DNA of 64,000 nucleotides from positions 1 through 64,000 of the forward strand of contig JAFLKM010000028.1 in assembly GCA_019163335.1 (NCBI GenBank). The letters are read 5' to 3'. A program made the position numbers and the translations under genes. Shown one piece after another: positions 33,857 to 43,222 of the stretch (its first letter is position 1; the number at the start of each line of letters is the position of its first letter). The notes under the pieces are model-generated. The model was not told the origin of the DNA. It ran no database searches and saw only the letters and a program-made list of their open reading frames with translations. The DNA comes from Desulfobulbaceae bacterium. Lineage in GTDB: Bacteria > Desulfobacterota > Desulfobulbia > Desulfobulbales > Desulfocapsaceae.

Positions 33857-35093
33857 AATAATCGCCATCGGCAACGAACTGACCTCGGGAAGGATTGCCA
33901 ACACCACCAGCGGCTTTGCCGCCCGCCATCTCTTCGGCTCCGGCTACGAGATCCATGCCATGCACACCATCGGTGATTCCCCGAGCCTGATCGGCGAGGT
34001 CCTGAAGGCCGCCATCAACCGGGTTGACTTTGTCGTCGTCACCGGGGGCCTGGGTGCAACCGATGACGACCTCACCACCGAGGCAGTGGCCTGCGCCCTT
34101 GACCGGCCCACCATCCCCAACCTGGAGCTTCTTTCCCAGATCCGCAACCACCTCGATGCCATTTCCGCCTCACCGGTCAGCCCCCTGGAGAAACTGGCCT
34201 GGCTGCCGCAAGGGGCAGAGGCCCTGACCCTCCAGGCAAGGATGTCGGGCTATCAGCTTATCCATGCCAATAAACCCATCTTCTTTCTGCCCGGCGTGCC
34301 CTACCAGATGGAATCCCTGTTGCTCGATCAGGTTCTCCCCAGGCTTGCCCTCTGGAACCATGGCCGTCATCTGGTCACCTTTCAGCGGATATTCAAGACC
34401 TTCGGCATGGAAGAGGCCGCCATCAACCACCTGATTGTCAATCTCAAGCTGGATCACAGCATCAATATCGGATACTACCCGGTCTTTCCGGAAGTCCATG
34501 TCAGCCTGACCCTGCGCAGCCCCATGGCAACCAGTGCCGCCTCCCTCTTTGAGGCCGCGTGCCGCAACGTAGAAGGCGTCCTGGGAGACGTCATTTACGG
34601 ACAGGACCAGGACAGCCTGGCCGAGATTACCGGCCGCCTGCTCAAGACCGCAGGTCTGCGCCTGGCCACGGCAGAATCCTGTACAGGAGGGATGATCGGC
34701 CACCTGCTGACCCAGGTGGCCGGCAGCTCACAGTATTATCTGGGCGGTGTCATCGCCTATGCAAACAGCTTAAAAACGAATTTTTTAGGGGTCGAAGAGA
34801 CCCTGCTGGCCACCCAGGGCGCAGTCAGCAGGGAAGCAGCCGAGGCCATGGCGACGGGGATACGCCACAGAAGCAAGGCGGATATTGCCATCAGCGTCAC
34901 CGGCATTGCAGGCCCTGACGGCGGGACCATCACTAAACCGGTGGGCACCGTCTTTATCGGCATGGCAACAGAAGAAAAGACAACAGCCCATCCCTTTCAT
35001 TTTATCGGCAGCCGTCAACAGATTCAGGAGATCACCGCCAAAACAGCCCTTGACCTGATCAGGCGATACCTGCTACAACAAAGCCGTATATAA
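33846..35093 (+). CDS. cinA: CinA-family nicotinamide-nucleotide amidohydrolase
   Basis: I choose ATG 33846, behind GGAGG, instead of the track's start 66 bp upstream. The 415-aa protein has the molybdopterin-binding-like N-terminal domain ([31 protein letters not shown]) and the C-terminal CinA domain ([13 protein letters not shown] near 280 and [12 protein letters not shown] near 355). CinA recycles NMN and related pyrophosphates and often lies directly ahead of recA, as it does here. Confidence 0.93.
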   Translation: MLGEIIAIGNELTSGRIANTTSGFAARHLFGSGYEIHAMHTIGDSPSLIGEVLKAAINRVDFVVVTGGLGATDDDLTTEAVACALDRPTIPNLELLSQIRNHLDAISASPVSPLEKLAWLPQGAEALTLQARMSGYQLIHANKPIFFLPGVPYQMESLLLDQVLPRLALWNHGRHLVTFQRIFKTFGMEEAAINHLIVNLKLDHSINIGYYPVFPEVHVSLTLRSPMATSAASLFEAACRNVEGVLGDVIYGQDQDSLAEITGRLLKTAGLRLATAESCTGGMIGHLLTQVAGSSQYYLGGVIAYANSLKTNFLGVEETLLATQGAVSREAAEAMATGIRHRSKADIAISVTGIAGPDGGTITKPVGTVFIGMATEEKTTAHPFHFIGSRQQIQEITAKTALDLIRRYLLQQSRI

Positions 35094-35164
35094 CAACCTC
35101 CCTTTCATCATTATCGACACTGCATACAACGACATTCCTTCAAAATAATCCAAGGAGACTCTTT

Positions 35165-36211
35165 ATGGCCGCACCGGACCCAGCAAAAAACAAAACAGAC
35201 AGCGTTGACAATGCCATCAGCCAGATTCAACGCCAATTCGGCAAAGGCTCGATCATGCGCCTGGGCAGCCATGAGACCGAACCCATCCCGGTCATCCCCA
35301 CCGGGGTGATGAGCCTGGACATTGCCCTCGGAGTCGGCGGCTTTCCCAAAGGACGGATCTCCGAAATCTACGGCCCTGAGTCCTCAGGGAAAACAACCCT
35401 TGCCCTGCACGTGGTGGCCGAGGCCCAGAAACGGGGGGGCAACGCCGCCTTTATCGATGCAGAGCATGCCCTGGACACCGCCTATGCCGGTCGTCTGGGA
35501 GTGGATATAGACAACCTCCTGGTGTCCCAGCCGGATTTCGGCGAACAGGCCCTGGAAATCGCCGAGATTCTGATCCGCTCCGGCGGCATCGACGTGATCG
35601 TCATTGACTCCGTCGCCGCCCTGGTGCCCAAGGCCGAAATTGACGGCAATGTCGGTGATTCCCATATGGGTCTGCAGGCACGGCTCATGTCCCAGGCGAT
35701 GCGCAAATTTACCGCTGTCATTAATCGCAGCAACACCATCCTCATCTTCATCAACCAGATCCGGATGAAGATCGGGGTGATGTTCGGCAACCCGGAGACC
35801 ACCACCGGCGGCAATGCCCTGAAATTTTACTCCACTCTGCGCCTTGATATCCGCAAGATTGCAACCATCAAAGAGGGACAGGACAATGTCATCGGCAATC
35901 GCACCAAGGTGAAGGTGGTCAAAAACAAGGTCGCCCCACCATTCAAGACCGCCGAATTTGACATCATCTACGGAGAAGGCATCTCCAAGACCGGGGATCT
36001 TCTCGATCTGGCCGTTGAGAACGACATCGTCAATAAAAGCGGTTCCTGGTACTCATACCTGGATGAACGCATTGGCCAGGGCCGCGAAAACGCTAAAAAA
36101 TTCCTTGCCGATCACCCGGAGATGTTTACCGATATTGAGAAGAAGGTCAGATTGGGCTATGGACTGCCCGCAGAAACCCTTGTGAAGGCAGAAGGAACCG
36201 AACAGCCATAA
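35165..36211 (+). CDS. recA: DNA recombinase RecA
   Basis: The 348-aa protein is a full-length RecA: Walker [10 protein letters not shown] (near residue 68), the [10 protein letters not shown] Walker B strand, the L1/L2 loop regions with [14 protein letters not shown] and [15 protein letters not shown], and a C-terminal domain to residue 345. RecA forms filaments on single-stranded DNA for recombination and SOS induction. ATG follows AAGGAG with a 7-nt spacer. It is 71 bp after cinA and ends with a strong terminator. I could not identify a LexA box. Confidence 0.97.
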   Translation: MAAPDPAKNKTDSVDNAISQIQRQFGKGSIMRLGSHETEPIPVIPTGVMSLDIALGVGGFPKGRISEIYGPESSGKTTLALHVVAEAQKRGGNAAFIDAEHALDTAYAGRLGVDIDNLLVSQPDFGEQALEIAEILIRSGGIDVIVIDSVAALVPKAEIDGNVGDSHMGLQARLMSQAMRKFTAVINRSNTILIFINQIRMKIGVMFGNPETTTGGNALKFYSTLRLDIRKIATIKEGQDNVIGNRTKVKVVKNKVAPPFKTAEFDIIYGEGISKTGDLLDLAVENDIVNKSGSWYSYLDERIGQGRENAKKFLADHPEMFTDIEKKVRLGYGLPAETLVKAEGTEQP

Positions 36212-36212
36212 G

Positions 36213-36228
36213 GCTTTTCGCGAAAAGC
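36213..36228. repeat. Palindrome just after recA
   Basis: GCTTTTCGCGAAAAGC is self-complementary and begins 2 bp after the recA stop. It has no U-tract and may simply stabilise the mRNA end ahead of the terminator. Confidence 0.5.
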
Positions 36229-36253
36229 GGAAAAGAAAAAAGTGAGAAGTATG

Positions 36254-36310
36254 GGGACGTATGGGAATCAAAAGGCCTGAGGGCTTTTATTCCTGTTCGT
36301 CCCTTTTTTT
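36254..36310 (+). terminator. Intrinsic terminator of the recA transcript
   Basis: GGGACG (36254-36259) pairs with CGTCCC (36298-36303). Inside it GGAAT, AAAAG and CC pair with GG, CTTTT and ATTCC. Seven T residues follow (36304-36310). Confidence 0.8.
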
Positions 36311-36468
36311 ATCCGGAAGGATCTTTGAATATCGAGGGACAAAATAATTTCAGCCCCCTCGATTCATGTTTTCAAGCACAACATTCCTGCTGCGTTGTCG
36401 CTACTTTTTTTGGGCTGGCGGGGAGATGTCTGCATTCTGGCGACTTGAAGGACGGGTTAGGGGGTCGG

Positions 36469-37755
36469 TCAGTTCTGCTTTTGGATTTTTGCTATGATTC
36501 CGGTGGTGGAGGTTTTGGTGGTAAAGACGATGCGCACGACCTTGCCGCCGGCGGCCTTGACCTCTCCGGCGCCGACAATCGCCTCTTCCGGCCAGTCCGC
36601 GCCCTTTACCAACACCTGCGGCAGCAGGGCCGTTATCAAATTCAGCGGTGTTTCCTCGCTGAAAACAACCACGGCATCGACACAACCCAACGCAGCCAGC
36701 ACCCGCGCCCGCTGCAGCTCCTGATTAATCGGCCGGGTTTCCCCCTTGATTGAACGGATGGAATGATCACTGTTCAATCCAACCACCAGAAAGTCACCCT
36801 GTTTTCTCGCCTCTTGCAGATACTCCACGTGCCCGGCATGGAGAATGTCGAAGCAGCCATTGGTAAAGACGATGCGCTGGCCCAGTTTTTTCCGGCATTC
36901 CACCATTCGCACGCATTCGGCCAGGCTGACAATCTTGTCCTTGTCATCAAAGGCATAGCAGGCCGGGGCAACGGTACTGAACTTCTGACGCAGGAGCTGT
37001 TGCGCCGGCAGGTCGAGGGGGATTGACCGCAACTGTTCCTCCTCTCCCGCTTCCGCAAGAATTGCCCCACTTGGATCTATAAGCATCGAGTGACCACCCA
37101 GCCTGAGATCGTTGCCATCATTGCCTGCACCGCAGCCGTTGGCGGCAATGACAAAGGTCTGGTTCTCGATGGCCCGGGCCTGGAGCAGGGTCCGCCACTG
37201 GTCAATACGGGTCAGCGGCCATTGCGCTGAGACCACCAGCAGAGAGGCCCCCTGCTGACTTTGAACCTTGGCAATCTCGGGGAAACGCAGATCATAACAG
37301 ACCAGCCCACCGACCCGCCCAAAGGCGGTGTCCACCGGTCGGGGGCTGTCGCCTGCAGTCAGCCAATCATCCTCGTGCCAATAAGAAAAAAGATGCTGTT
37401 TACGAATCCGTCCGGCCAGGCCATGGCTGCTGTTGAAAAACAGGGTGTTATAGAGAGAAAGGCCGCGCTCATCCTCAACCCTTTCCACCAGGGTTCCGGC
37501 GATAACCATCTGATAGAGGGCGGCAAGCTCGCTGAGTTGCTCCAGAATCGAAGGGGTTTGGCGGCTCAGTTCGGCCAGTTGAGAATAGACAAAGCCGGTT
37601 GCCCACAGCTCCGGCAAAACCAGGAGCGTTCCCGGTGCGGGGGGAGAATGATGCAAGATTGCCCGCAAACGGGCAAGGTTTACTGCCGGTGCGGCGGGGG
37701 TAATGGCAGACTGGAAAAAACCAGCCGATGAAAAGAAGGGCAATTCAGGATTCAA
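36469..37755 (-). CDS. Nitrilase-superfamily amidohydrolase fused to RfaE2 heptose-phosphate adenylyltransferase
   Basis: The 428-aa protein has two domains with unrelated known roles. Residues 1-275 are a carbon-nitrogen hydrolase with the Glu-Lys-Cys triad in LPELWATGF, RKQHLF and GGLVCYDLRFPE, of the omega-amidase type. Residues about 293-428 are an RfaE domain II nucleotidyltransferase (VFTNGCFDILHAGHVEYL), which makes ADP-D-glycero-manno-heptose for LPS inner core. No frameshift is needed to join them. The DVU0298-like HEAT gene lies 10 bp upstream on the same strand. Joint metabolic logic is not obvious. Both activities may be independent. Confidence 0.88.
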   Translation of the reverse strand: MNPELPFFSSAGFFQSAITPAAPAVNLARLRAILHHSPPAPGTLLVLPELWATGFVYSQLAELSRQTPSILEQLSELAALYQMVIAGTLVERVEDERGLSLYNTLFFNSSHGLAGRIRKQHLFSYWHEDDWLTAGDSPRPVDTAFGRVGGLVCYDLRFPEIAKVQSQQGASLLVVSAQWPLTRIDQWRTLLQARAIENQTFVIAANGCGAGNDGNDLRLGGHSMLIDPSGAILAEAGEEEQLRSIPLDLPAQQLLRQKFSTVAPACYAFDDKDKIVSLAECVRMVECRKKLGQRIVFTNGCFDILHAGHVEYLQEARKQGDFLVVGLNSDHSIRSIKGETRPINQELQRARVLAALGCVDAVVVFSEETPLNLITALLPQVLVKGADWPEEAIVGAGEVKAAGGKVVRIVFTTKTSTTGIIAKIQKQN

Positions 37756-37765
37756 GAGATATTCC

Positions 37766-38500
37766 TCACACAGCAGAAGGGGAAGTCAAACCGGCCGGGG
37801 CTCCTTGGGACAGTTCCGCCACGGTGGCAAGCCTGATCTGTCCCTGTTCATAAAGCCGGACCAGACCAGTGTCTGTGGCCAGGGGAAGCAATGCCGTCTT
37901 CAGGCTCACGGCACCATCAACCATGGCGTCCTGCAGACGAGCAAGGGCCCAACCGGCCAGCCCCCGCACGCCCACATCCTCGGATTGCAGACAAGGCAGC
38001 AGATCAGCCACGACGCCGCGGGCCACCAGTTCCTTCGCCCGACCCGCCGCCAGCCTGCCGATTCCCCACACCACACCCCGTTGCAGGGCAGGCAGCTCGA
38101 TATAGTTTCCGTCCTGATGGGCAAGGGGGCCATCAGGACGGAGATAAGAAATCAGCATGTGCAGATACTCCCCGGCCAGCCGCTCATGGTGCAGCATGAT
38201 CTCTGCCATCGCCTCGGGTGCGCCCCAGCCGATACCGCCGGACTCGTCATTGAGGCTCCAGAGAAAGCGCCGCATGACAATCCTCGCCGCCTCCATGTCC
38301 TGATCAGCCAGACGTGGCACCACCTGCCCAAAGAGACTGATCGCATGCCAGCGCACCAGCTCCTCAGGCCGCGACAGGCCGGAGAAAAGAGGATTCACCA
38401 GGTCTTTCTCAGGATACCTGCGCATTGCATCGCCTATCCGCTCAAGATCGGGCAAGGCAAGAAGACCCAGTACCTCCTGTTTGATTGCTCTGCTGCTCAT
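37766..38500 (-). CDS. HEAT-like repeat protein (DVU0298-like)
   Basis: The 244-aa soluble protein is all-helical in appearance, with repeats such as RWHAISLFGQVVPRL and VRGLAGWALARLQDAM that fit HEAT/PBS-type repeats. It resembles proteins annotated as the DVU0298 family in sulfate reducers. HEAT scaffolds usually bind protein partners. It lies 10 bp ahead of the nitrilase-RfaE2 gene, so the two are probably co-transcribed. Function unknown. Confidence 0.75.
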   Translation of the reverse strand: MSSRAIKQEVLGLLALPDLERIGDAMRRYPEKDLVNPLFSGLSRPEELVRWHAISLFGQVVPRLADQDMEAARIVMRRFLWSLNDESGGIGWGAPEAMAEIMLHHERLAGEYLHMLISYLRPDGPLAHQDGNYIELPALQRGVVWGIGRLAAGRAKELVARGVVADLLPCLQSEDVGVRGLAGWALARLQDAMVDGAVSLKTALLPLATDTGLVRLYEQGQIRLATVAELSQGAPAGLTSPSAV

Positions 38501-38617
38501 GGGTGTCGAGACTGAAGGCTGAAGGCTTAAGACTGAAAGGGTTGTCAGAACCGACTCACCTGCTCACTGAGCAACGATTTCCCTTCAGCCTTCCGCCCAT
38601 CACCCTGTTTTTTTTTG

Positions 38618-39124
38618 TTATTGTTTAACCGGCATGACAAAAACCCGCTTCCCGAGCTCGCTGTCCAGGAAGAACAGGCCGCTGGAGTCCTTGCCGATAA
38701 GCCGAAGACGGTCAACAATCTGCCCCACCGATGCCTCCTCCTCAACCTGCTCAGTGATAAACCAGTCAAGGAAGGCCTTGGCGGCATGATCCCGGGTATC
38801 CTGGGCTACATCGATGAGATTGTTGATCAGGGAGGTCACATGCTGCTCATGGGCAAGGATATGTTCAAAGGCAAGCAGAGGGCTTTCCCACTTTTCTTCC
38901 GGCTTGGCAATGGCCTCAAGCTTTGCCTTTCCCCCGCGTTCATGGATATAATTATACATCTTGATACCATGAAACATCTCTTCCTGCACCTGAGCCCGCA
39001 TCCAGGCGGCAAAACCGGACAGACTGATGGACTGGAAATAGGATTCCATGGACAGATAGAGATAACTGGAATACAACTCGGCATTCACCTGCTTGTTAAA
39101 GGCCTTTTCCATTTCCTTTTTCAT
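38618..39124 (-). CDS. ftnA: Bacterial ferritin
   Basis: Ferritin oxidises and stores iron in a 24-subunit shell, which also limits oxidative stress. The 168-aa protein shows the four-helix pattern with ferroxidase ligands in NAELYSSYLYLSM, QEEMFHGIKMYNYI and HEQHVTSLIN, and ITEQVEEEASV. It ends with a fifth-helix region and is of normal FtnA length. It is a single-gene unit. The start is ATG 39124, with AAGGAGAT-like sequence ahead. Confidence 0.93.
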   Translation of the reverse strand: MKKEMEKAFNKQVNAELYSSYLYLSMESYFQSISLSGFAAWMRAQVQEEMFHGIKMYNYIHERGGKAKLEAIAKPEEKWESPLLAFEHILAHEQHVTSLINNLIDVAQDTRDHAAKAFLDWFITEQVEEEASVGQIVDRLRLIGKDSSGLFFLDSELGKRVFVMPVKQ

Positions 39125-39329
39125 TGTTTGAATCTCCTTGTAAAATTTGAGGGTTTCCGGCAGGGATCATTCCGGCCTTTCCGTTGGCCATTTTTATTAG
39201 TGCTTTTCATCGGGGCTTGTTATCCATTGATACTCGAACGACATCTCCAACGCATTCGTGGAATAGCAAAACAGTTATGAGAAAATAATACCGGTTCAGG
39301 CAATGGCAACCGAAAGGAGGAAGAAAAAG

Positions 39330-39800
39330 ATGATCGATCGACAATTCATAGCAGAGGCAATCCGTCTGGCAGGAGAGAAAATGGCGGCAGGAGAAGGCGG
39401 CCCCTTTGGTGCTCTGATAGTGCGGGACGGAGCCATCATCGCCCGAGGCTGGAACAAGGTTACCAGCAGCAACGATCCCACCGCCCATGCCGAAATCGTC
39501 GCCATCCGCAACGCCTGCAGCACTATGCAGTCCTTTGACTTGAGCGGATGTGAGCTCTTTGTAAACTGTGAGCCCTGTCCCATGTGCCTGGCAGCGGCGT
39601 ACTGGGCCCGGCTGAGCCGCATCGTCTATGGAGCCGACCATAATGACGCGGCCACCATTGGTTTTGCCGATGCCTTTATTTACCAGGAGTTGGCTCTGCA
39701 ACCAACTGACAGAAAGCTGGTAACGCAGCAACTCATGGCTCAGGAGGCACGACAGGGGCTTTCGCGCTGGCTGGATCTGGAGGACAAGATTCTCTATTGA
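39330..39800 (+). CDS. Nucleoside/guanine deaminase, TadA family
   Basis: I prefer ATG 39330, behind AGGAGG, to the track start at 39303. The 156-aa zinc enzyme has the HAE motif (TAHAEIVAI near residue 55) and PCPMC (near 86), and an extended C-terminus (RQGLSRWLDLEDK) closer to guanine deaminase (GuaD-type) than to tRNA adenosine deaminase TadA. It likely deaminates a purine base or nucleoside in salvage. It faces ferritin on the opposite strand. Confidence 0.87.
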   Translation: MIDRQFIAEAIRLAGEKMAAGEGGPFGALIVRDGAIIARGWNKVTSSNDPTAHAEIVAIRNACSTMQSFDLSGCELFVNCEPCPMCLAAAYWARLSRIVYGADHNDAATIGFADAFIYQELALQPTDRKLVTQQLMAQEARQGLSRWLDLEDKILY

Positions 39801-39860
39801 GATACTCCAGGCCAGAAGGGGTGTTGCAAACACAGCAAAAACATGGGATCTCCGGCTTGC

Positions 39861-40934
39861 TCAGGAGTTCAGATCATCAAGCCGCTTCATGCCCTCCATC
39901 AACATCCCCATAAACCCGCCAATGGCTTCGTAGCGCAAATCCGCCCGAGAGAGCCCCTGGATAAACTTGAACCGACCGTCTTTGAGGGCAAGCACCCGGT
40001 AAAAAGCCTCCTGGCCATCCTTGCCATCGATGGCGGCATACACCAACTCGCCCTCCTTAAACAGCAGCTGCCCCTTGCTGGTGCCGATCTCGATCTTCAA
40101 ATAGCCGGTTTTCTGATTCGAGTTAATCATCTGCAACAGCTCAACCGGCGGGATATCAGAGAACTGGCCAACCATACCGGAGGAAAGCTCTTCCGCCCGC
40201 TGCTGGTTAATCGTTGTAATTCTGTTCACCAGCAGCTTATAGAAAAAGACCTGGAGGCCGGGAAATCGGACCTGCATATGGCGAAAGTTCTTTTTACTCA
40301 GGGTCGCAAGCTCCGTGGGTTCGGCGGCCATGATGGTGGTGGTCACGGTTTCCCCTGAGAGCAGACTCATCTCGCCAAAGACCGCGCCCTTGCCCATCTC
40401 AGCCAGGGTCACCCCATCTTCATCCATGACCTCCACCCGTCCGGAAAGGATGATATAGAGATGATCCCCGACATCCCCTTTTTGCAGGATCGGGAAGCCC
40501 CAGGGACACTTTTCAAGCTTCAGCAAGGTCGCGAGATCCTGCAGATCCTCATCACTCAGGGGCTGAAAGATCTGGATTCCCCGGAGCAGGCTGGCAAACT
40601 GGGAGATATCTTTTAATTTTTCTTTCCGGTCGGCTGCCGCCAGCAGCTTCATCTGGACAGTGGCAAATTCCTTCTCCTGCTTGTATTCAAAACTGATCCG
40701 ACCGTCACAGCCACCACAGTCAAACTGGTTTTTCTTTCGTGTTCCCTGCAGATAATGTTCATAGGCCACATCCTCAGAAACCAGATGGATAATGTCCTGG
40801 GCAAGAATCAAACAGGTGGACTTCCCCGCCGGCAGCCGCATCACCCCACCATCGACGTAGATTTCCTCTCCCACATTGTAAAGCGGACAGTTCCGTTCTT
40901 CGGTAATTACAAAAACACCGTTACGAAGTCGCAT
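39861..40934 (-). CDS. cNMP-binding regulator with N-terminal Cys domain and DUF4388
   Basis: The 357-aa protein has an N-terminal TIGR04076-like part (residues 1-110) with cysteines in ERNCPLYN, STCLIL and DCGGCDG, suggesting a metal site. A cyclic-nucleotide-binding domain follows (about 120-230, with GAVFGEMSLLSGE) and the C-terminus is DUF4388 (about 250-350), a PATAN-like domain of bacterial signalling proteins. No DNA-binding helix is visible, so it probably acts by protein contact, perhaps on motility or gene expression. It is transcribed toward the deaminase gene. Confidence 0.82.
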   Translation of the reverse strand: MRLRNGVFVITEERNCPLYNVGEEIYVDGGVMRLPAGKSTCLILAQDIIHLVSEDVAYEHYLQGTRKKNQFDCGGCDGRISFEYKQEKEFATVQMKLLAAADRKEKLKDISQFASLLRGIQIFQPLSDEDLQDLATLLKLEKCPWGFPILQKGDVGDHLYIILSGRVEVMDEDGVTLAEMGKGAVFGEMSLLSGETVTTTIMAAEPTELATLSKKNFRHMQVRFPGLQVFFYKLLVNRITTINQQRAEELSSGMVGQFSDIPPVELLQMINSNQKTGYLKIEIGTSKGQLLFKEGELVYAAIDGKDGQEAFYRVLALKDGRFKFIQGLSRADLRYEAIGGFMGMLMEGMKRLDDLNS

Positions 40935-41018
40935 TGTATTCCTGACCGGGAAAGAAAACAGAGCCTATGAAAAAAAGGCGGCACAGCAGAATATCTGGCC
41001 CTTTCGGCAACGCCATGA

Positions 41019-41351
41019 TCAGTCAGAGCGGCCAAACAACATATAAATGATAAGGGCCAGAACACCGGCACCACCAAAGAGCACCGGCAGGACCTTGTTC
41101 ATCTGCAGATGACCATCCACCACCATGGTCTGCATATAGTCAAGACCACTGACCCACCACACCCCCACAAAAAGGCCGATGATAACCAGATCTTTGAAAG
41201 ACTGCTTGTAGAGAAGATACACAACAAGGGCGACGAACGGCACAAGAAACCAGGGATTGGTAAAGAGTCCCTGGTAGTCCACGTCCTTGACCTGCTGCTG
41301 GAGATGGGTGGATTCAACCCAGGCCAGGATGCTGTTTACAAAATCAGCCAT
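41019..41351 (-). CDS. Small membrane protein downstream of thiC
   Basis: The 110-aa protein has three hydrophobic segments (about 34-48, 53-66 and 85-105) and a short polar end FGRSD. Its ATG overlaps the end of thiC by 8 bp, so it is translated with thiC. I recognise no family. It might be a thiamine-precursor transporter component or an unrelated passenger. Confidence 0.7.
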   Translation of the reverse strand: MADFVNSILAWVESTHLQQQVKDVDYQGLFTNPWFLVPFVALVVYLLYKQSFKDLVIIGLFVGVWWVSGLDYMQTMVVDGHLQMNKVLPVLFGGAGVLALIIYMLFGRSD

Positions 41352-42681
41352 TTGTTTTACACCCCTTTTCCGTTTCCTTTTTTTCCATCTTCTCTATATT
41401 GACCTGGGAGCGGTTGAACACCTGGATGGCACAATAGGAACCGCACATGGAACAGGCCGGGGTTTTATCGCTGCCCCCTTCATGGCGAAAGCGGGCCGCT
41501 TTTTCCGGATCCAGCGACAGATCAATCTGTCCTTTCCAGTCCAATTTATTGCGCCGCTCAGCCATCATCCGGTCACGCTCCATAGCCCCCGGCACTCCCT
41601 TCACCAGATCAGCAGCGTGGGCCGCGATCTTCGAGGCAATTACCCCTTCATGCACATCATCGATACTGGGCAGTTTCAGGTGCTCGGCAGGGGTCACATA
41701 ACAAAGATAGTCGGCTCCGGCAGCAGCAGCAATGGCCCCGCCAATGGCACCGGTTATATGATCATAACCGGGCGCGATATCAGTCACAAGGGGCCCAAGG
41801 ACATAAAAAGGGGCGTTCTTGCAGATCTTCTTCTGGAGCAGGACATTGGCGGCAATCTGATCCATGGGCATATGACCAGGCCCCTCGATGATCACCTGCA
41901 CCCCGGCATCCCAAGCCCGCTCAGTAAGCTCGCCCAGATGGATCAGCTCCTGGATCTGATTGCGATCAGTGGCATCGGCCAGGCAGCCGGGTCGCACCCC
42001 GTCCCCCAGACTCAAGGTCACCTCATGCTCCTTAAGAATTGCCAGCAGATCATCAAAATACTCAAACATCGGATTCTCTTTATTGTGATGGCTCATCCAC
42101 TCAAGGGTAAAGGAACCACCACGGCTGACCACTCCCATGACCCGCTTCTGCCGGCTCAGGCGTTTCTGCAGATCACGATTAATGCCGCAGTGGATGGTCA
42201 TGAAATCAACCCCATCCATGGCCTGTTTTTCAATGACCTTGAACATCTCATCGACGGTGACATCTACAATATCTTTTTTCTGCCGCTCCACGACCTCGGC
42301 CACGGCCTGATAGATCGGGACAGTGCCCAGCGGCACCGGACAGTTGGCGAGGATACCCCGGCGCACGGCATCCAGATCACCGCCCATGGATAGATCCATC
42401 ACCGTATCAGCTCCCGCCTTGACCGCCACCCGCAATTTTTCCAGCTCTTCCTCAAGGCTGGCAATGTCCCTGGAAGAGCCAATGTTGGCATTCACCTTGG
42501 TAGAGGTATTCTTGCCAATGCCAATAATTTTCTCAAAATCATGATGACGATTTTTGGTAATGGCAATGGTTCCCAGGGCCACACCAGCCATCAGTTGGTC
42601 AACCGGAAGGGATTCATAGCGCGCACAGGCTTCAAACAGAGGGGTGACGACACCATTGCGTGCGTCCTCGCGAATACTCAT
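41344..42681 (-). CDS. thiC: Phosphomethylpyrimidine synthase
   Basis: ThiC uses radical SAM chemistry to turn aminoimidazole ribotide into the HMP-phosphate pyrimidine of thiamine. The 445-aa protein has the C-terminal cluster motif CSMCGSYC (near residue 420), substrate-pocket segments such as GTVPIYQA and IEGPGHMPMDQIAANV, and normal length for the shorter ThiC class. I looked for a TPP riboswitch (CTGAGA core) in its leader and found none. It starts behind AAGGAGTAAG and overlaps the small membrane gene downstream. Confidence 0.95.
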   Translation of the reverse strand: MSIREDARNGVVTPLFEACARYESLPVDQLMAGVALGTIAITKNRHHDFEKIIGIGKNTSTKVNANIGSSRDIASLEEELEKLRVAVKAGADTVMDLSMGGDLDAVRRGILANCPVPLGTVPIYQAVAEVVERQKKDIVDVTVDEMFKVIEKQAMDGVDFMTIHCGINRDLQKRLSRQKRVMGVVSRGGSFTLEWMSHHNKENPMFEYFDDLLAILKEHEVTLSLGDGVRPGCLADATDRNQIQELIHLGELTERAWDAGVQVIIEGPGHMPMDQIAANVLLQKKICKNAPFYVLGPLVTDIAPGYDHITGAIGGAIAAAAGADYLCYVTPAEHLKLPSIDDVHEGVIASKIAAHAADLVKGVPGAMERDRMMAERRNKLDWKGQIDLSLDPEKAARFRHEGGSDKTPACSMCGSYCAIQVFNRSQVNIEKMEKKETEKGCKTNG

Positions 42682-43222
42682 AATTTTCTTACTCCTTACT
42701 AAGTAACAAAAAATACCAGAAAATCAGTACAGTTAATAAAAATGATGGATCGGACTGCATTTTCCCGGTCCTCACAGAAACAACAACAAACATGTTTCAT
42801 CCTATATATACTGTCTTGACAATGTTCTCAAGCATCACCTTCTCAACAGGTAATTCCGCCATCCAAAGAGATACCCCCACCCCAGACGTTCTCGGGGTTA
42901 CAGGAGAGAGAGCCGCCGCCATCCTCTTTAACGAAAAAATAATAAATAAGCGCCTTTTTCGGATACCAAAATGTCTTGACAATGTGTATTCTTAGCTCGT
43001 TAATACTTCTACGTTTCTTTTTCTGTAACTATCCAGCTTATTGCCGGAAAGGAAGTAAAACCAGGTATTGTAACTAATCAGTAGTGCCCCATATGCGAGA
43101 AAGAGGCTTGCGAAGTGTACTGGTTCGTATATGAGCAGGCCAATGACAAAGCAGATGGGGAGTGCTACTGGCTAGTTACCTTTTTCTTCCATTCTCTCTC
43201 ACAGACAAAACCATAAATAATT
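42682..43222. other. Divergent region between thiC and the gsp operon
   Basis: 540 bp without a convincing gene. The track ORFs here on either strand share the same DNA and look spurious. It holds a 14-bp direct repeat (TGTCTTGACAATGT at 42812-42825 and 42972-42985) and a promoter candidate for gspG. Confidence 0.5.
42976..43005 (+). promoter_or_regulatory. Candidate sigma-70-type promoter of the gsp operon
   Basis: TTGACA at 42976-42981, followed after 17-18 nt by GTTAAT/TTAATA (42999-43005). It is 218 bp upstream of gspG and on the right strand. Confidence 0.4.

Noticed and set aside
42682-42960. TPP riboswitch upstream of thiC
   Set aside because: I looked for the CTGAGA core and paired P1 ends on the minus strand and did not find them.
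42797-42982. Small minus-strand ORF in the thiC-gspG gap
   Set aside because: It overlaps a plus-strand ORF over the same DNA, has no ribosome site and looks like a chance frame.
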